Positions 1 through 6,472 of a stretch of 8,581 nucleotides of DNA are shown piece by piece. Each line of letters opens with the position of its first letter. Positions within the stretch are counted from its first letter, which is position 1. The notes below the pieces were generated by a model, which was not told the origin of the DNA, did no database searches, and saw only the letters and a program-made list of their open reading frames with translations. The translations under genes and the position numbers were made by a program. This DNA is from an uncultured Bacteroidales bacterium (lineage in GTDB: Bacteria > Bacteroidota > Bacteroidia > Bacteroidales > F082). The stretch is taken from NCBI GenBank assembly GCA_946410535.1, contig CAMKAR010000078.1:1-8581 (forward strand), written 5' to 3'.

Positions 1-809
1 AGAAGCAGCTGCAACAGCTCGAAGTCGACAAGAAAGCCATCCGCAAGAAAGAACAAGACCTGCGCATTGCCGACCAGTTGCTCACCGAGGTGGTGGAGAA
101 ATACAAAGGCCTGCTCGCCGAACTCGAAGGCAAGAAGAAACAACTCATGCGCGATGCGGCAGCCGAGGCACAAGAGCTGATCCAGAAGGCCAACAGCCAA
201 ATTGAGCGCACCATCCGCGAAATCAAGGAGGCGCAAGCCGAGAAGACCAAGACCAAAGAGATACGCCAAAACCTTGAAAAGACCAAAGAGGAAATCGCGA
301 AAAAGGCCAAGGAAGTGGCCGAACAGAAGAAAAATGAAGAGGCCGAGGCCGTCTTGAAGGTGGGCGACACCGTCTGCATCGACGACATGCAGGTGGTGGG
401 CGAAATCCTTGCCATCAGCGACACCGACGCCACCATCCTCTTCGACAGCATCCGCCTGCGCACCAGCCCCGACAAGCTCCGCAAGGTGAGCCGCGCCGAA
501 GCCCGCAAGACGCAACGCAACTGGCAGAAAGGCATCGCCGCCGACCTCAGCGAGAAAGCCGAACACTTCGACCTCACCTTAGACGTGCGCGGACATCGCG
601 CCGAGGAGGCCTTGGACATCGTCGACAAGTATTTGGATGAAGCCAAGTTGCTCAGCATCAAAGAGGTGAGCATATTACACGGTAAAGGCAACGGCATTCT
701 GCGCAAGCTCATCCGCGAAAAACTCAGCCACATGCACGAGGTGGAGCACTTCTGCGACGCCTCGCTCGAAACGGGCGGCACGGGTATTACGAGGGTTTAT
801 TTCAGATAA
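1..809 (+). CDS. mutS2: Endonuclease MutS2, C-terminal part (5' end outside window)
   Basis: The frame is open from base 3 (first whole codon) to TAA at 807-809, giving 268 residues without a start, so this is the C-terminal third of a protein normally near 800 residues. In order it shows a Lys/Glu-rich coiled coil (about residues 1-115), a small beta domain beginning VGDTVCIDDM (about 118-160) and a C-terminal Smr domain (about 190-268). The Smr domain carries LDVRGHR (residue 193 on), HGKGNG (226-231) and the closing GGTGITRVYFR. This order is diagnostic of MutS2 rather than mismatch-repair MutS. Known MutS2 proteins bind branched DNA and suppress recombination; some act on collided ribosomes, and the Smr domain can be a nuclease. 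The ATPase part lies upstream and cannot be judged. The gene converges on the helicase gene. The TTG at 78 is internal and not a start. Confidence 0.93.
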   Translation, partial: KQLQQLEVDKKAIRKKEQDLRIADQLLTEVVEKYKGLLAELEGKKKQLMRDAAAEAQELIQKANSQIERTIREIKEAQAEKTKTKEIRQNLEKTKEEIAKKAKEVAEQKKNEEAEAVLKVGDTVCIDDMQVVGEILAISDTDATILFDSIRLRTSPDKLRKVSRAEARKTQRNWQKGIAADLSEKAEHFDLTLDVRGHRAEEALDIVDKYLDEAKLLSIKEVSILHGKGNGILRKLIREKLSHMHEVEHFCDASLETGGTGITRVYFR

Positions 810-821
810 CCCTCAAATAAT

Positions 822-863
822 CCTCAACTTGGTGAATGAAAAACCCTCAACTTGGTGAATGAA
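822..863. repeat. Two-copy 19-base direct repeat downstream of mutS2
   Basis: The sequence CCTCAACTTGGTGAATGAA occurs without mismatch at 822-840 and 845-863, a period of 23 bases. A shorter relative of its left end, AACCCTCAA, begins inside the mutS2 stop codon (808-816) and recurs at 842-850. Each full copy ends in GTGAATGAA, which supplies an ATG at 836 and at 859. The function is unknown. It could be a small intergenic repeat of this genome or a local duplication. Confidence 0.85.
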
Positions 864-924
864 GTATGCCTACCGCCGCCCCGACGGCATCTTTGTGGTG
901 CCCATCGGTTGCCTGAAGCTGTAG
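859..924 (+). CDS. Possible 21-codon micro-ORF of unknown function
   Basis: ATG at 859-861, formed by the end of the second repeat copy, opens 21 codons to TAG at 922-924. The peptide begins MKYAYRRPDG and continues IFVVPIGCLKL: a basic start, then a short hydrophobic part with one Cys. A shorter frame (ATG at 836, MKNPQLGE) stops with TGA at 860-862, overlapping this start as ATGA. The same frame goes on past TAG to a second stop at 958, so it could be a remnant of a longer gene. I do not recognise the peptide. Nearly the whole frame lies inside the predicted hairpin of 866-928, so base pairing rather than coding may explain the sequence. The call is tentative. Confidence 0.2.
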   Translation: MKYAYRRPDGIFVVPIGCLKL

Positions 925-933
925 GCATCTTTT
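866..933 (+). terminator. Large hairpin followed by TTTT, likely mutS2 terminator
   Basis: ATGCCTAC (866-873) pairs perfectly with GTAGGCAT (921-928). Inside it, CCGA (881-884) pairs with TCGG (905-908), and GGCATC (886-891) pairs with GGTGCC (897-902, one G-T pair) around a five-base loop. CTTTT follows at 929-933. It lies 57 bases after the mutS2 stop and reads best as an intrinsic terminator on the plus strand. The minus strand can also fold here but has no T run after the stem. The arms are unusually far apart, so a structured RNA element is an alternative. Confidence 0.5.
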
Positions 934-1016
934 CTCATGTTACAGAAAACCGTATCTTGACCCATGCCTGGCCAATACATCGTATTAGGTTGTCGCGGAA
1001 AGAACGTTTTAAGGGT

Positions 1017-2435
1017 TTATCCAAAAAATTCGTCCTTGAAATTCACAAAATACACTCGTTCCTGCGCCCGGGTCAAGGCGGTGTAAATCCAACGTAGGTC
1101 TTCCACTTCGAGCGTTTCCTTTTGGTTGAACGACGAGTCGATGAAAACGGTGGCCCATTGTCCGCCCTGGGTCTTGTGGCAGGTGAGCGCGTATGCGAAT
1201 TTCACCTGCAAGGCGTTGAACCATGGATTTTTCTTCATTTCCTTGTATCGGTCGCGGCGGCTCGGGATGTCCATGTAGTCTTCCTCGATGGCTGCAAACA
1301 GACGTTTGTTTTCCTCTTCCGTCAGCGAGGGGCTGTTGCTGTAAAGGGTATCTAAAATGATTTTCGCCTCAATGTTGGGCTGGTCTTGGTAGTCGGTGAA
1401 GCCTAATTCCACGTCGGCGAAGCGGAACCCGTACATTTCCTCGAAGCGCTTGATCTTGCGTATTTCGGCCATGTCGCCGTTGGCGATGAAACTGATGGCT
1501 TGGTTGCCTTCAGCCCAGTAGTAGTTGTTTTTGACGACCATCAGCTTGTCACCAGTGGCAATCTCTCCCTCAATGTTCAGTATCCTTCCCCTGATGGCTT
1601 GGTTGAACAGGTTGGCTCTTTTGTTCGATTTGCACACGATGACGGCCTCGTTTTCGGCACTGTTGGCAAATGCGTTGTGAAGCATCTCCTCAAAGGTCTC
1701 TGGCTCAATCTTTTTAATGTCGTCGAACCCTTCTATGTGGAAAATGGGCAGTTCGTATTCGTAAAGGTCTTGCCCCAGGAGTTGCCTGATGTCGGTGGCG
1801 TTATAGAGGATGCCCGATTCTAAGGCTTGTCGTTTCACCTCGGTCAGCTCGAAGGTGGCTGCGGTGACGGGAAACTCCGATTTCAGGTACTCGCAATCCA
1901 GGGCGGGGCTTTCGCGGCTTTCCACTGGGGGCAGCTGGGCGGTGTCGCCAATCAGGAGCAGACGGCAGTTTTCGCCACTAAAGACGTAGCTCAGCAGGTC
2001 GTCGAGGAGGCTCGATCCACCGAAATCCCTTTGTTCGCCAATCATGGAGGCTTCGTCGACGATAAACAATGTGTTTTTGGCTTTGTTTTCGCCTCTCGCT
2101 ATGCGGATGCTTCCGTCGGGGAAGGTCATGGCTTGGTAGATGCGGCGGTGGATAGTCGAGGCGTTTTGCCGAGTATAGCTGCTCAGCACCTTGGCGGCTC
2201 TTCCCGTGGGGGCCAGCAGCACGTGTTTCATGCCGATGGAGGGCAAGGTGCGCACCAGAGTCTTGACCAGCGAGGTTTTTCCCGTGCCGGCATACCCCCT
2301 TAGGATATAGGTAGGGTTCTCTTTTTGCGAAAGCAGGAAAGCGGCCAAATGGTAAAGCACGGTGGCCTGTCCTTCGGTAGGCTCGAAACCGAAGGATTGA
2401 ACCAAATGTCCGTATAGTTCGCTGCGGGTCGGCAT
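1017..2435 (-). CDS. RecD-like SF1 DNA helicase (AAA-type ATPase with UvrD-like C-terminal domain)
   Basis: This 472-residue protein is predicted to be a cytoplasmic superfamily 1 helicase that unwinds DNA using ATP. Visible motifs in order are a Q-motif-like EPTEGQ (18-23), Walker A GYAGTGKT (47-54), motif Ia region LLAPTGRAAKVL (73-84), Walker B IVDEAS (125-130), motif III LLIGDTAQLPPVE (160 on), LTCHKTQGGQW (417-427) and motif VI YTALTRAQE (451-459, Arg456 the probable arginine finger). The pattern fits the RecD/Dda branch. At this length it lacks the N-terminal domain of RecD2 (usually over 700 residues), and there is no sign of RecB or RecC, so it is probably a stand-alone enzyme rather than part of RecBCD. 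The ATG at 2435 lies three bases after the tamL stop, so the two are probably cotranscribed; no strong Shine-Dalgarno is visible. Its cellular role is not known from the sequence. Confidence 0.9.
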   Translation of the reverse strand: MPTRSELYGHLVQSFGFEPTEGQATVLYHLAAFLLSQKENPTYILRGYAGTGKTSLVKTLVRTLPSIGMKHVLLAPTGRAAKVLSSYTRQNASTIHRRIYQAMTFPDGSIRIARGENKAKNTLFIVDEASMIGEQRDFGGSSLLDDLLSYVFSGENCRLLLIGDTAQLPPVESRESPALDCEYLKSEFPVTAATFELTEVKRQALESGILYNATDIRQLLGQDLYEYELPIFHIEGFDDIKKIEPETFEEMLHNAFANSAENEAVIVCKSNKRANLFNQAIRGRILNIEGEIATGDKLMVVKNNYYWAEGNQAISFIANGDMAEIRKIKRFEEMYGFRFADVELGFTDYQDQPNIEAKIILDTLYSNSPSLTEEENKRLFAAIEEDYMDIPSRRDRYKEMKKNPWFNALQVKFAYALTCHKTQGGQWATVFIDSSFNQKETLEVEDLRWIYTALTRAQERVYFVNFKDEFFG

Positions 2436-2438
2436 GGC

Positions 2439-4754
2439 TCAGAAGGGGTATCCGATACCGGCTTGCAGCCTGATGTTGTTGGCTTGTAGATTACCGAAGT
2501 TCCAATGGCTGCCCGAGTCGTTGGGGTAGGGGTTGCGCATGGCGTAGGCGATGTCGAAACGGAGCAGGAGGAACGAGACGTCGAGCCTGATGCCAATGCC
2601 GGCGTCGAGCGCGATTTGCTTATAGAAGCTGTCGAACTTGAACTCTGCGTTGGGCATCGACTCGTTGGGATGGAAAGTCCAGATGTTGCCGGCATCGACG
2701 AACACAGCCCCATTGATGATGTTGTAGACGGGGAACCGCAGCTCGGTGTTGAATTCCAACTGCAAGTCGCCGGTCTTTTCGATGTCGTCGGAAACGGGGA
2801 CGTAGCCACCAGGGCCGACGGTGCGGTAGAGCCAACCGCGCAGTCCGTTGGCGCCGCCGCCGTAGAAGCTGCGCTCGAAGGGCAGGTCTTGCGAGTTGCC
2901 GTAGGGCACGCCGATGCCGACGAATTGGCGCATGACGAGCCATGTCTCGGCACCTAAGTCGAGGTGTTGCCTGACGTCGAAGCTGCTCCTGACGTATTGG
3001 GCGTAGGGTATGCCGAAGATCTCATGCTGCCCGTTGGCGTTTGTGGAGACGATTTTGGTCTTGTTAAATAGCGAGATGAGGTTGCCGCTCGTCTCGAAGT
3101 CGGCACGCAGGTAGAAAAAGCTGCCCGACTTGTTGATGCTTTGGGTGTTGTAGGTCAACGAATAGCGCAGGCCCATGAGCAGGTGGCTTGTGTATTGTGC
3201 CTTTTTCCTTTGGCTCGTCTCGTTGTCCAAATACTGCTGGAAGATAGGGTTGATGTTGGCGATTTTCACGCTGTTGAGGTAGAGCGGTGAAAGGGCTTGG
3301 GCGAGCCGATAGTTGGTTTTCCAGTCGTAGCTGTAGGAGGCCGTGGTGATGTAGCGCGAGTAGTAGTAGCGCGTTTGCGCATTGAATCCCAACGACATGG
3401 TAGTGGTGGGTTGGTAGTCGCGGGCCAATGTGATGGATGAGAAAGGCCCTAGGAATTTCGGGAAGAGAAGGCTGGCCGTGATGCCCAATTCCCAGGTGTT
3501 GAAAATGCGTTTTTCACTCTCGGAGGCCTCTGTGCCGATGATTTTTTGTGCCTCAAGGCCGCCCTTAAGGCTGAGTTGGAAGGTCTCGGCTCCGTGGAAG
3601 ATGTTCCTGTTGGAATATGCCAAGCTGCCTTTGATGCCCAAGTCGCCATCTGAGTTGGTTCCCTCGCCTTGTAGGGTGAAGGAATGCACGTCGTTTTGTT
3701 GCATCGTGATGCGGCAGTCGAGACGGTTGAGCGTGTCGGAGGCGAGCTTCACTGTGTCGAATTCGATGTTGACGTTGCTGAAGAGGCGGAAGTTGCCCAA
3801 GGCCCTGTAGGTGTTGGTCACGCTGCGCTGGTTGTAGGGCATGCCTTCAAGGATCTGGATCGAGCGCAAGAAGGACTGCGGCTTCACTTTTGGCGCGTTG
3901 AAGTAGTAGAAATTCAGGTGGTTGATGCGTTTGCGGCGCCCCACCTCTTGGGTGAGTGTGATGGAGTCGACGGGACGGTCGTTCATCCTGAAAATGGAGA
4001 AATCGGGATAGATGCTGATCTTGTTAATATAGTATTTCTTGAAAGCCAACTCGTTGTTTTTCAGCTTCATGGTGACGCTTAGCGTGTGGTTCATGAAGTT
4101 GCTGTCCACCTCGTAGTAGATGTCGTCGCGGCTGAAAAAGTAATAGCCTGAGTTTTTCATCCGCTCGGTGATGACTTCGCGTTGGTCGTTGAGTTTGTAG
4201 GCGTTGTAGATGTCGCCTTCCTTCAGCTCGAACTTGGCACTGTCGCGCATGATGTAGCGTTTGATGAGCGTGTCGTCGATGACGCGGTCTATCTTGTTGA
4301 CATAGTATGGATTCGAGGGATAGACGTGGTAGGTTACCTTGGCGCGTTTACCCTTTTTCTTCACAGTGTGGCTCACTTTGGAATGGAAATAGCCCACGTT
4401 GTCGAGATAGCGGGTCATTTGGTTGGCCGACTTGTTGGCTCCGGCCTCGTCGTAATAAATGGGCTCCCTGCCGAACGAGCGGTTCATCCATTGCCAGAAT
4501 TTGCTGTTGGGTCTTCTCTCCGCCTTATACCACACCCATGTCGGAAATCGGGTTTGCAAAGGACCTTTGTAAGGCTTTAGGGCGATGTATGACGACAGCT
4601 CCGACTTGCTGATGTCGGTCTTTTTCTCCTCGATGGTGACCTTGTTGCTCTGTACCAAACACTTTCCTTCGGGCACGAATCTATTGAGGGCGCACGACGA
4701 CATGAAGACAGTCGCCATCAGCAAGAGAATGATATGGAGCTTTTTCCAAGACAT
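2439..4754 (-). CDS. tamL: Translocation and assembly module lipoprotein TamL (BamA/TamA family outer membrane protein)
   Basis: A 771-residue Omp85-family protein. It starts with a lipoprotein signal: a short basic N-region, hydrophobic residues 7-18, and a lipobox MSSC with Cys21 as the predicted acylation site. No acidic surface-export signal follows the Cys. Residues of about 35-335 look like POTRA domains, including the last-repeat segment MPYNQRSVTNTYRALGNFRL. The rest is a beta-barrel domain with the Omp85 loop signature FYGGGANGLRGW (about 629-640), the ELRFPVYN...GAVFVDAGNIW strand pair, and a terminal aromatic residue (IGYPF). A lipidated form is the known Bacteroidota replacement for TamA, thought to work with TamB in outer-membrane assembly or lipid transport. 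TamB is not in this window. The lipobox Met at -3 is unusual but tolerated. A BamA paralogue is less likely because of the lipid anchor. The helicase gene follows three bases downstream. Confidence 0.88.
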   Translation of the reverse strand: MSWKKLHIILLLMATVFMSSCALNRFVPEGKCLVQSNKVTIEEKKTDISKSELSSYIALKPYKGPLQTRFPTWVWYKAERRPNSKFWQWMNRSFGREPIYYDEAGANKSANQMTRYLDNVGYFHSKVSHTVKKKGKRAKVTYHVYPSNPYYVNKIDRVIDDTLIKRYIMRDSAKFELKEGDIYNAYKLNDQREVITERMKNSGYYFFSRDDIYYEVDSNFMNHTLSVTMKLKNNELAFKKYYINKISIYPDFSIFRMNDRPVDSITLTQEVGRRKRINHLNFYYFNAPKVKPQSFLRSIQILEGMPYNQRSVTNTYRALGNFRLFSNVNIEFDTVKLASDTLNRLDCRITMQQNDVHSFTLQGEGTNSDGDLGIKGSLAYSNRNIFHGAETFQLSLKGGLEAQKIIGTEASESEKRIFNTWELGITASLLFPKFLGPFSSITLARDYQPTTTMSLGFNAQTRYYYSRYITTASYSYDWKTNYRLAQALSPLYLNSVKIANINPIFQQYLDNETSQRKKAQYTSHLLMGLRYSLTYNTQSINKSGSFFYLRADFETSGNLISLFNKTKIVSTNANGQHEIFGIPYAQYVRSSFDVRQHLDLGAETWLVMRQFVGIGVPYGNSQDLPFERSFYGGGANGLRGWLYRTVGPGGYVPVSDDIEKTGDLQLEFNTELRFPVYNIINGAVFVDAGNIWTFHPNESMPNAEFKFDSFYKQIALDAGIGIRLDVSFLLLRFDIAYAMRNPYPNDSGSHWNFGNLQANNIRLQAGIGYPF

Positions 4755-4771
4755 TGCCGCGTATTTTTTTG

Positions 4772-4779
4772 CAAAGATA
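4772..4779 (-). promoter_or_regulatory. Candidate -7 element (TATCTTTG) upstream of tamL
   Basis: Read on the minus strand, TATCTTTG matches the Bacteroidota -7 consensus TAnnTTTG. It ends 17 bases before the tamL ATG, so the leader would be only about 10 bases. A GTTG lies 16 bases upstream, a little closer than the usual -33 spacing, so the upstream half is weak. It falls in the only non-coding gap of the minus-strand block, where a promoter is expected. Confidence 0.5.
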
Positions 4780-4833
4780 GGGATTTCTTCAGAAACAACC
4801 GTGTTTTAGGGAAAAGTTGTTTTACAGTGTCAA

Positions 4834-4876
4834 ACGAATTGCAACCTGTGTTACAGTAACCACTGTTGCAATTTGT
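4834..4876 (-). terminator. Hairpin 8 bases after lpxH, possible operon end
   Basis: AATTGCAAC (4837-4845) and GTTGCAATT (4865-4873) form a perfect 9-bp stem. It extends outward by two pairs after one mismatch (4834-4835 with 4875-4876) and inward by GTG/CAC (4848-4850 with 4861-4863). It sits directly after the lpxH stop in the direction of transcription and before the tamL promoter candidate, which suits an operon end. There is no clear T run on the minus strand afterwards (only TTT), so termination is not certain; mRNA 3'-end protection or an operator are alternatives. Confidence 0.4.
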
Positions 4877-4883
4877 AATAGTT

Positions 4884-5636
4884 TCATTTCTCAAACCACC
4901 TCAATTCCACCGTCTCCCCGTCAAACACCGCATAACTGAAATCGTAAATCCAATTTCCCACGACGGTGGTCAAGGCATGGTTGCCAGTCTTGTACTGCAT
5001 GGGCTTGTGCTGGTGGCCGAAGACGAAGAACTCAATCGACGGGTCGAGTTGGGCTTGCTCTTGGGCGTATTGGTAGAGGCGGGTTTTGGGGATGTCGTCG
5101 TAATAGCCGCGCTCCACTTCGTTCTTGAGTTTTTTCAGACGGTGCTTGTGCGACCAACGCAAGGCCAAACCAATGCCCAAATCAGGGTGCAACCACTTGA
5201 ATAGCCATTGGTTAGGCTTGAACTCGAATACTTTTTTCAGGAACTTGTAGCCACGGTCGCCTGGACCTCTGCCGTCGCCGTGGACCAAAAAGAACTTCTT
5301 GCCTTTTATCGTCTTTACCACCGGTTCGCGGTGCAGTTCGATGCCCAATTCGTCATGCAAATAGCCAAAACACCACAAATCGTGGTTGCCGATGAACAGA
5401 TGGACGGGAATGCCTGCATCGGTGAACTCGGCCAACTTGCCTTGAAGCCTCACGAAACCTTTGGGAATCACGGTCTTGTATTCAAACCAGAAGTCGAAAA
5501 GATCACCCATCAGGTAAAGCTCCTCACAGTCGGGACGAATCATGTCCAAGAAGCGCAAGAGTTTCCTTTCGCGCTCGTGGCTGTCCTCAAGCGAGGGGAT
5601 GCCCAAATGGAAATCGGTGACGAAGTAGACGGCCAT
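4884..5636 (-). CDS. lpxH: UDP-2,3-diacylglucosamine diphosphatase (LpxH-type metallophosphoesterase)
   Basis: A 250-residue calcineurin-like phosphoesterase with every metal ligand of the LpxH pattern: Asp8 and His10 (TDFHLG), Asp45 (GDLFD), Asn84 (GNHD), His119 (HGDG), and His208 and His210 (GHQH). E. coli LpxH has the same spacing and about 240 residues. LpxH cleaves UDP-2,3-diacylglucosamine to lipid X and UMP at the inner membrane, an early lipid A step. Residues 130-170, rich in aromatic and basic residues, correspond to the family's substrate-binding and membrane-contact cap. The frame is open further upstream to 5927, but the start is set at ATG 5636 because the family N-terminus begins there and the upstream part is punA read out of frame. 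The punA stop and this start share one base (TGATG), so translation is probably coupled. Linkage with lpxK supports a lipid A role over a generic phosphoesterase. Confidence 0.9.
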   Translation of the reverse strand: MAVYFVTDFHLGIPSLEDSHERERKLLRFLDMIRPDCEELYLMGDLFDFWFEYKTVIPKGFVRLQGKLAEFTDAGIPVHLFIGNHDLWCFGYLHDELGIELHREPVVKTIKGKKFFLVHGDGRGPGDRGYKFLKKVFEFKPNQWLFKWLHPDLGIGLALRWSHKHRLKKLKNEVERGYYDDIPKTRLYQYAQEQAQLDPSIEFFVFGHQHKPMQYKTGNHALTTVVGNWIYDFSYAVFDGETVELRWFEK

Positions 5637-6472
5637 CAGAACTTGATTTCGGCGCTGCGGCGGATGAGTTCCGTGATGAGGGTGATGAGCTTCGGCTCGA
5701 CGGCGTGCACGGCCTTGATGACTTCCTCGTGAGTGATGCTCACGGGATGATCCTCGCCGTAGATGTTGCCCATGTCGGAGACGATGCTCAGGCCGAAGAC
5801 GGGCAGGCCACCTTGTCGCGCCACGATGACCTCGGGCGTGGTCGACATGCCAATCGTGTCGGCCCCGATGATGCGGAAGTAGCGGCATTCGGCGGGCGTT
5901 TCGTAGGTCGGGCCGGTGGTTGAGCAATACACGCCGTGTTGAACCTCAATGCCTTTCTCGCGGGCGATGTCATCGGCCATGCGGATGAGGCGTTTGTCGT
6001 AAGCTTCGCTCATGTCGGGGAAGCGGGCTCCAAAACGGTCGTCGTGCGGCCCGATGAGCGGGTTGGGCATGGTGTGGATTTGGTCGGTGATGATCATGAT
6101 GTCGCCGACTTTGAAACTTGGGTTCAAGCCGCCTGCTGCATTGCTGAGAATGAGGAACTTGATGCCCAACTGCATCATCACGCGGATGGGGAAGGTGACT
6201 TCACTCATCGGGTAGCCTTCGTAGAAGTGGAAGCGCCCTTGCATCGAGACGACGCGCCGCCCCGCGATGGTGCCAAAGAGCAATTGCCCCTTGTGGCCCT
6301 TCACGGTCGAGACGGGGAAGTTGGGAATCTCGGCGTAGGGGATGGCGTATTCCACGGCGATGCCTTGGGCCAAACCACCCAGGCCGGAGCCGAGGACGAC
6401 ACCGATTTCAGGCTTGAAATTCCTCGTTTTCAGGTTGATGTATTCAATTGTGGTTCTGATTTTGTCGTACAT
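5636..6472 (-). CDS. punA: Purine nucleoside phosphorylase, trimeric class
   Basis: A 278-residue trimer-class enzyme that splits purine nucleosides with phosphate to base and (deoxy)ribose 1-phosphate, for purine salvage in the cytoplasm. Phosphate and sugar-site residues are visible: VVLGSGLGG (Ser29), GHKG (His60), GRFHFYEG (Arg80, His82, Tyr84), SNAAGG (Ala112), GPTYET (Glu191), GMSTTPE (Met209, Ser210) and THEEV (His248). By alignment in my head, Asp233 in SIVSDMG stands where human PNP has Asn243, a residue that sets preference for 6-oxopurines; 6-aminopurine use is therefore possible. The start at ATG 6472 gives the family N-terminus; an upstream in-frame ATG at 6553 would only add lpxK sequence in the wrong frame. 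The first 29 bases overlap the end of lpxK, and the stop overlaps the lpxH start. There is no strong Shine-Dalgarno, only an A-rich GAAGAAATATT. Confidence 0.93.
   Translation of the reverse strand: MYDKIRTTIEYINLKTRNFKPEIGVVLGSGLGGLAQGIAVEYAIPYAEIPNFPVSTVKGHKGQLLFGTIAGRRVVSMQGRFHFYEGYPMSEVTFPIRVMMQLGIKFLILSNAAGGLNPSFKVGDIMIITDQIHTMPNPLIGPHDDRFGARFPDMSEAYDKRLIRMADDIAREKGIEVQHGVYCSTTGPTYETPAECRYFRIIGADTIGMSTTPEVIVARQGGLPVFGLSIVSDMGNIYGEDHPVSITHEEVIKAVHAVEPKLITLITELIRRSAEIKF

Noticed and set aside
974..986. Small hairpin AATAC/GTATT as a terminator for the helicase gene
   Set aside because: Five base pairs with no following T run on the minus strand are too weak to call.
964..1086. 40-codon plus-strand frame beginning MPGQYIVLGC
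   Set aside because: Its second half is antisense to the helicase C-terminus, and no ribosome site or family is recognisable. It continues the micro-ORF frame after two stops, so at most it is part of a remnant.
1827..2303. 158-codon plus-strand frame inside the helicase gene
   Set aside because: It is antisense to the helicase ATPase motifs; the Gly/Val/Gln-rich product has no identifiable domain.
2300..2953. Minus-strand open frame of 217 codons overlapping tamL and the helicase
   Set aside because: It is a Ser/Thr/Pro-rich shadow frame across two genes that have clear motifs in the other frames.
5637..5927. 97-codon N-terminal extension of lpxH
   Set aside because: The extension is Arg/His-rich out-of-frame reading of punA. 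The metallophosphoesterase family begins at the ATG at 5636, which also overlaps the punA stop.
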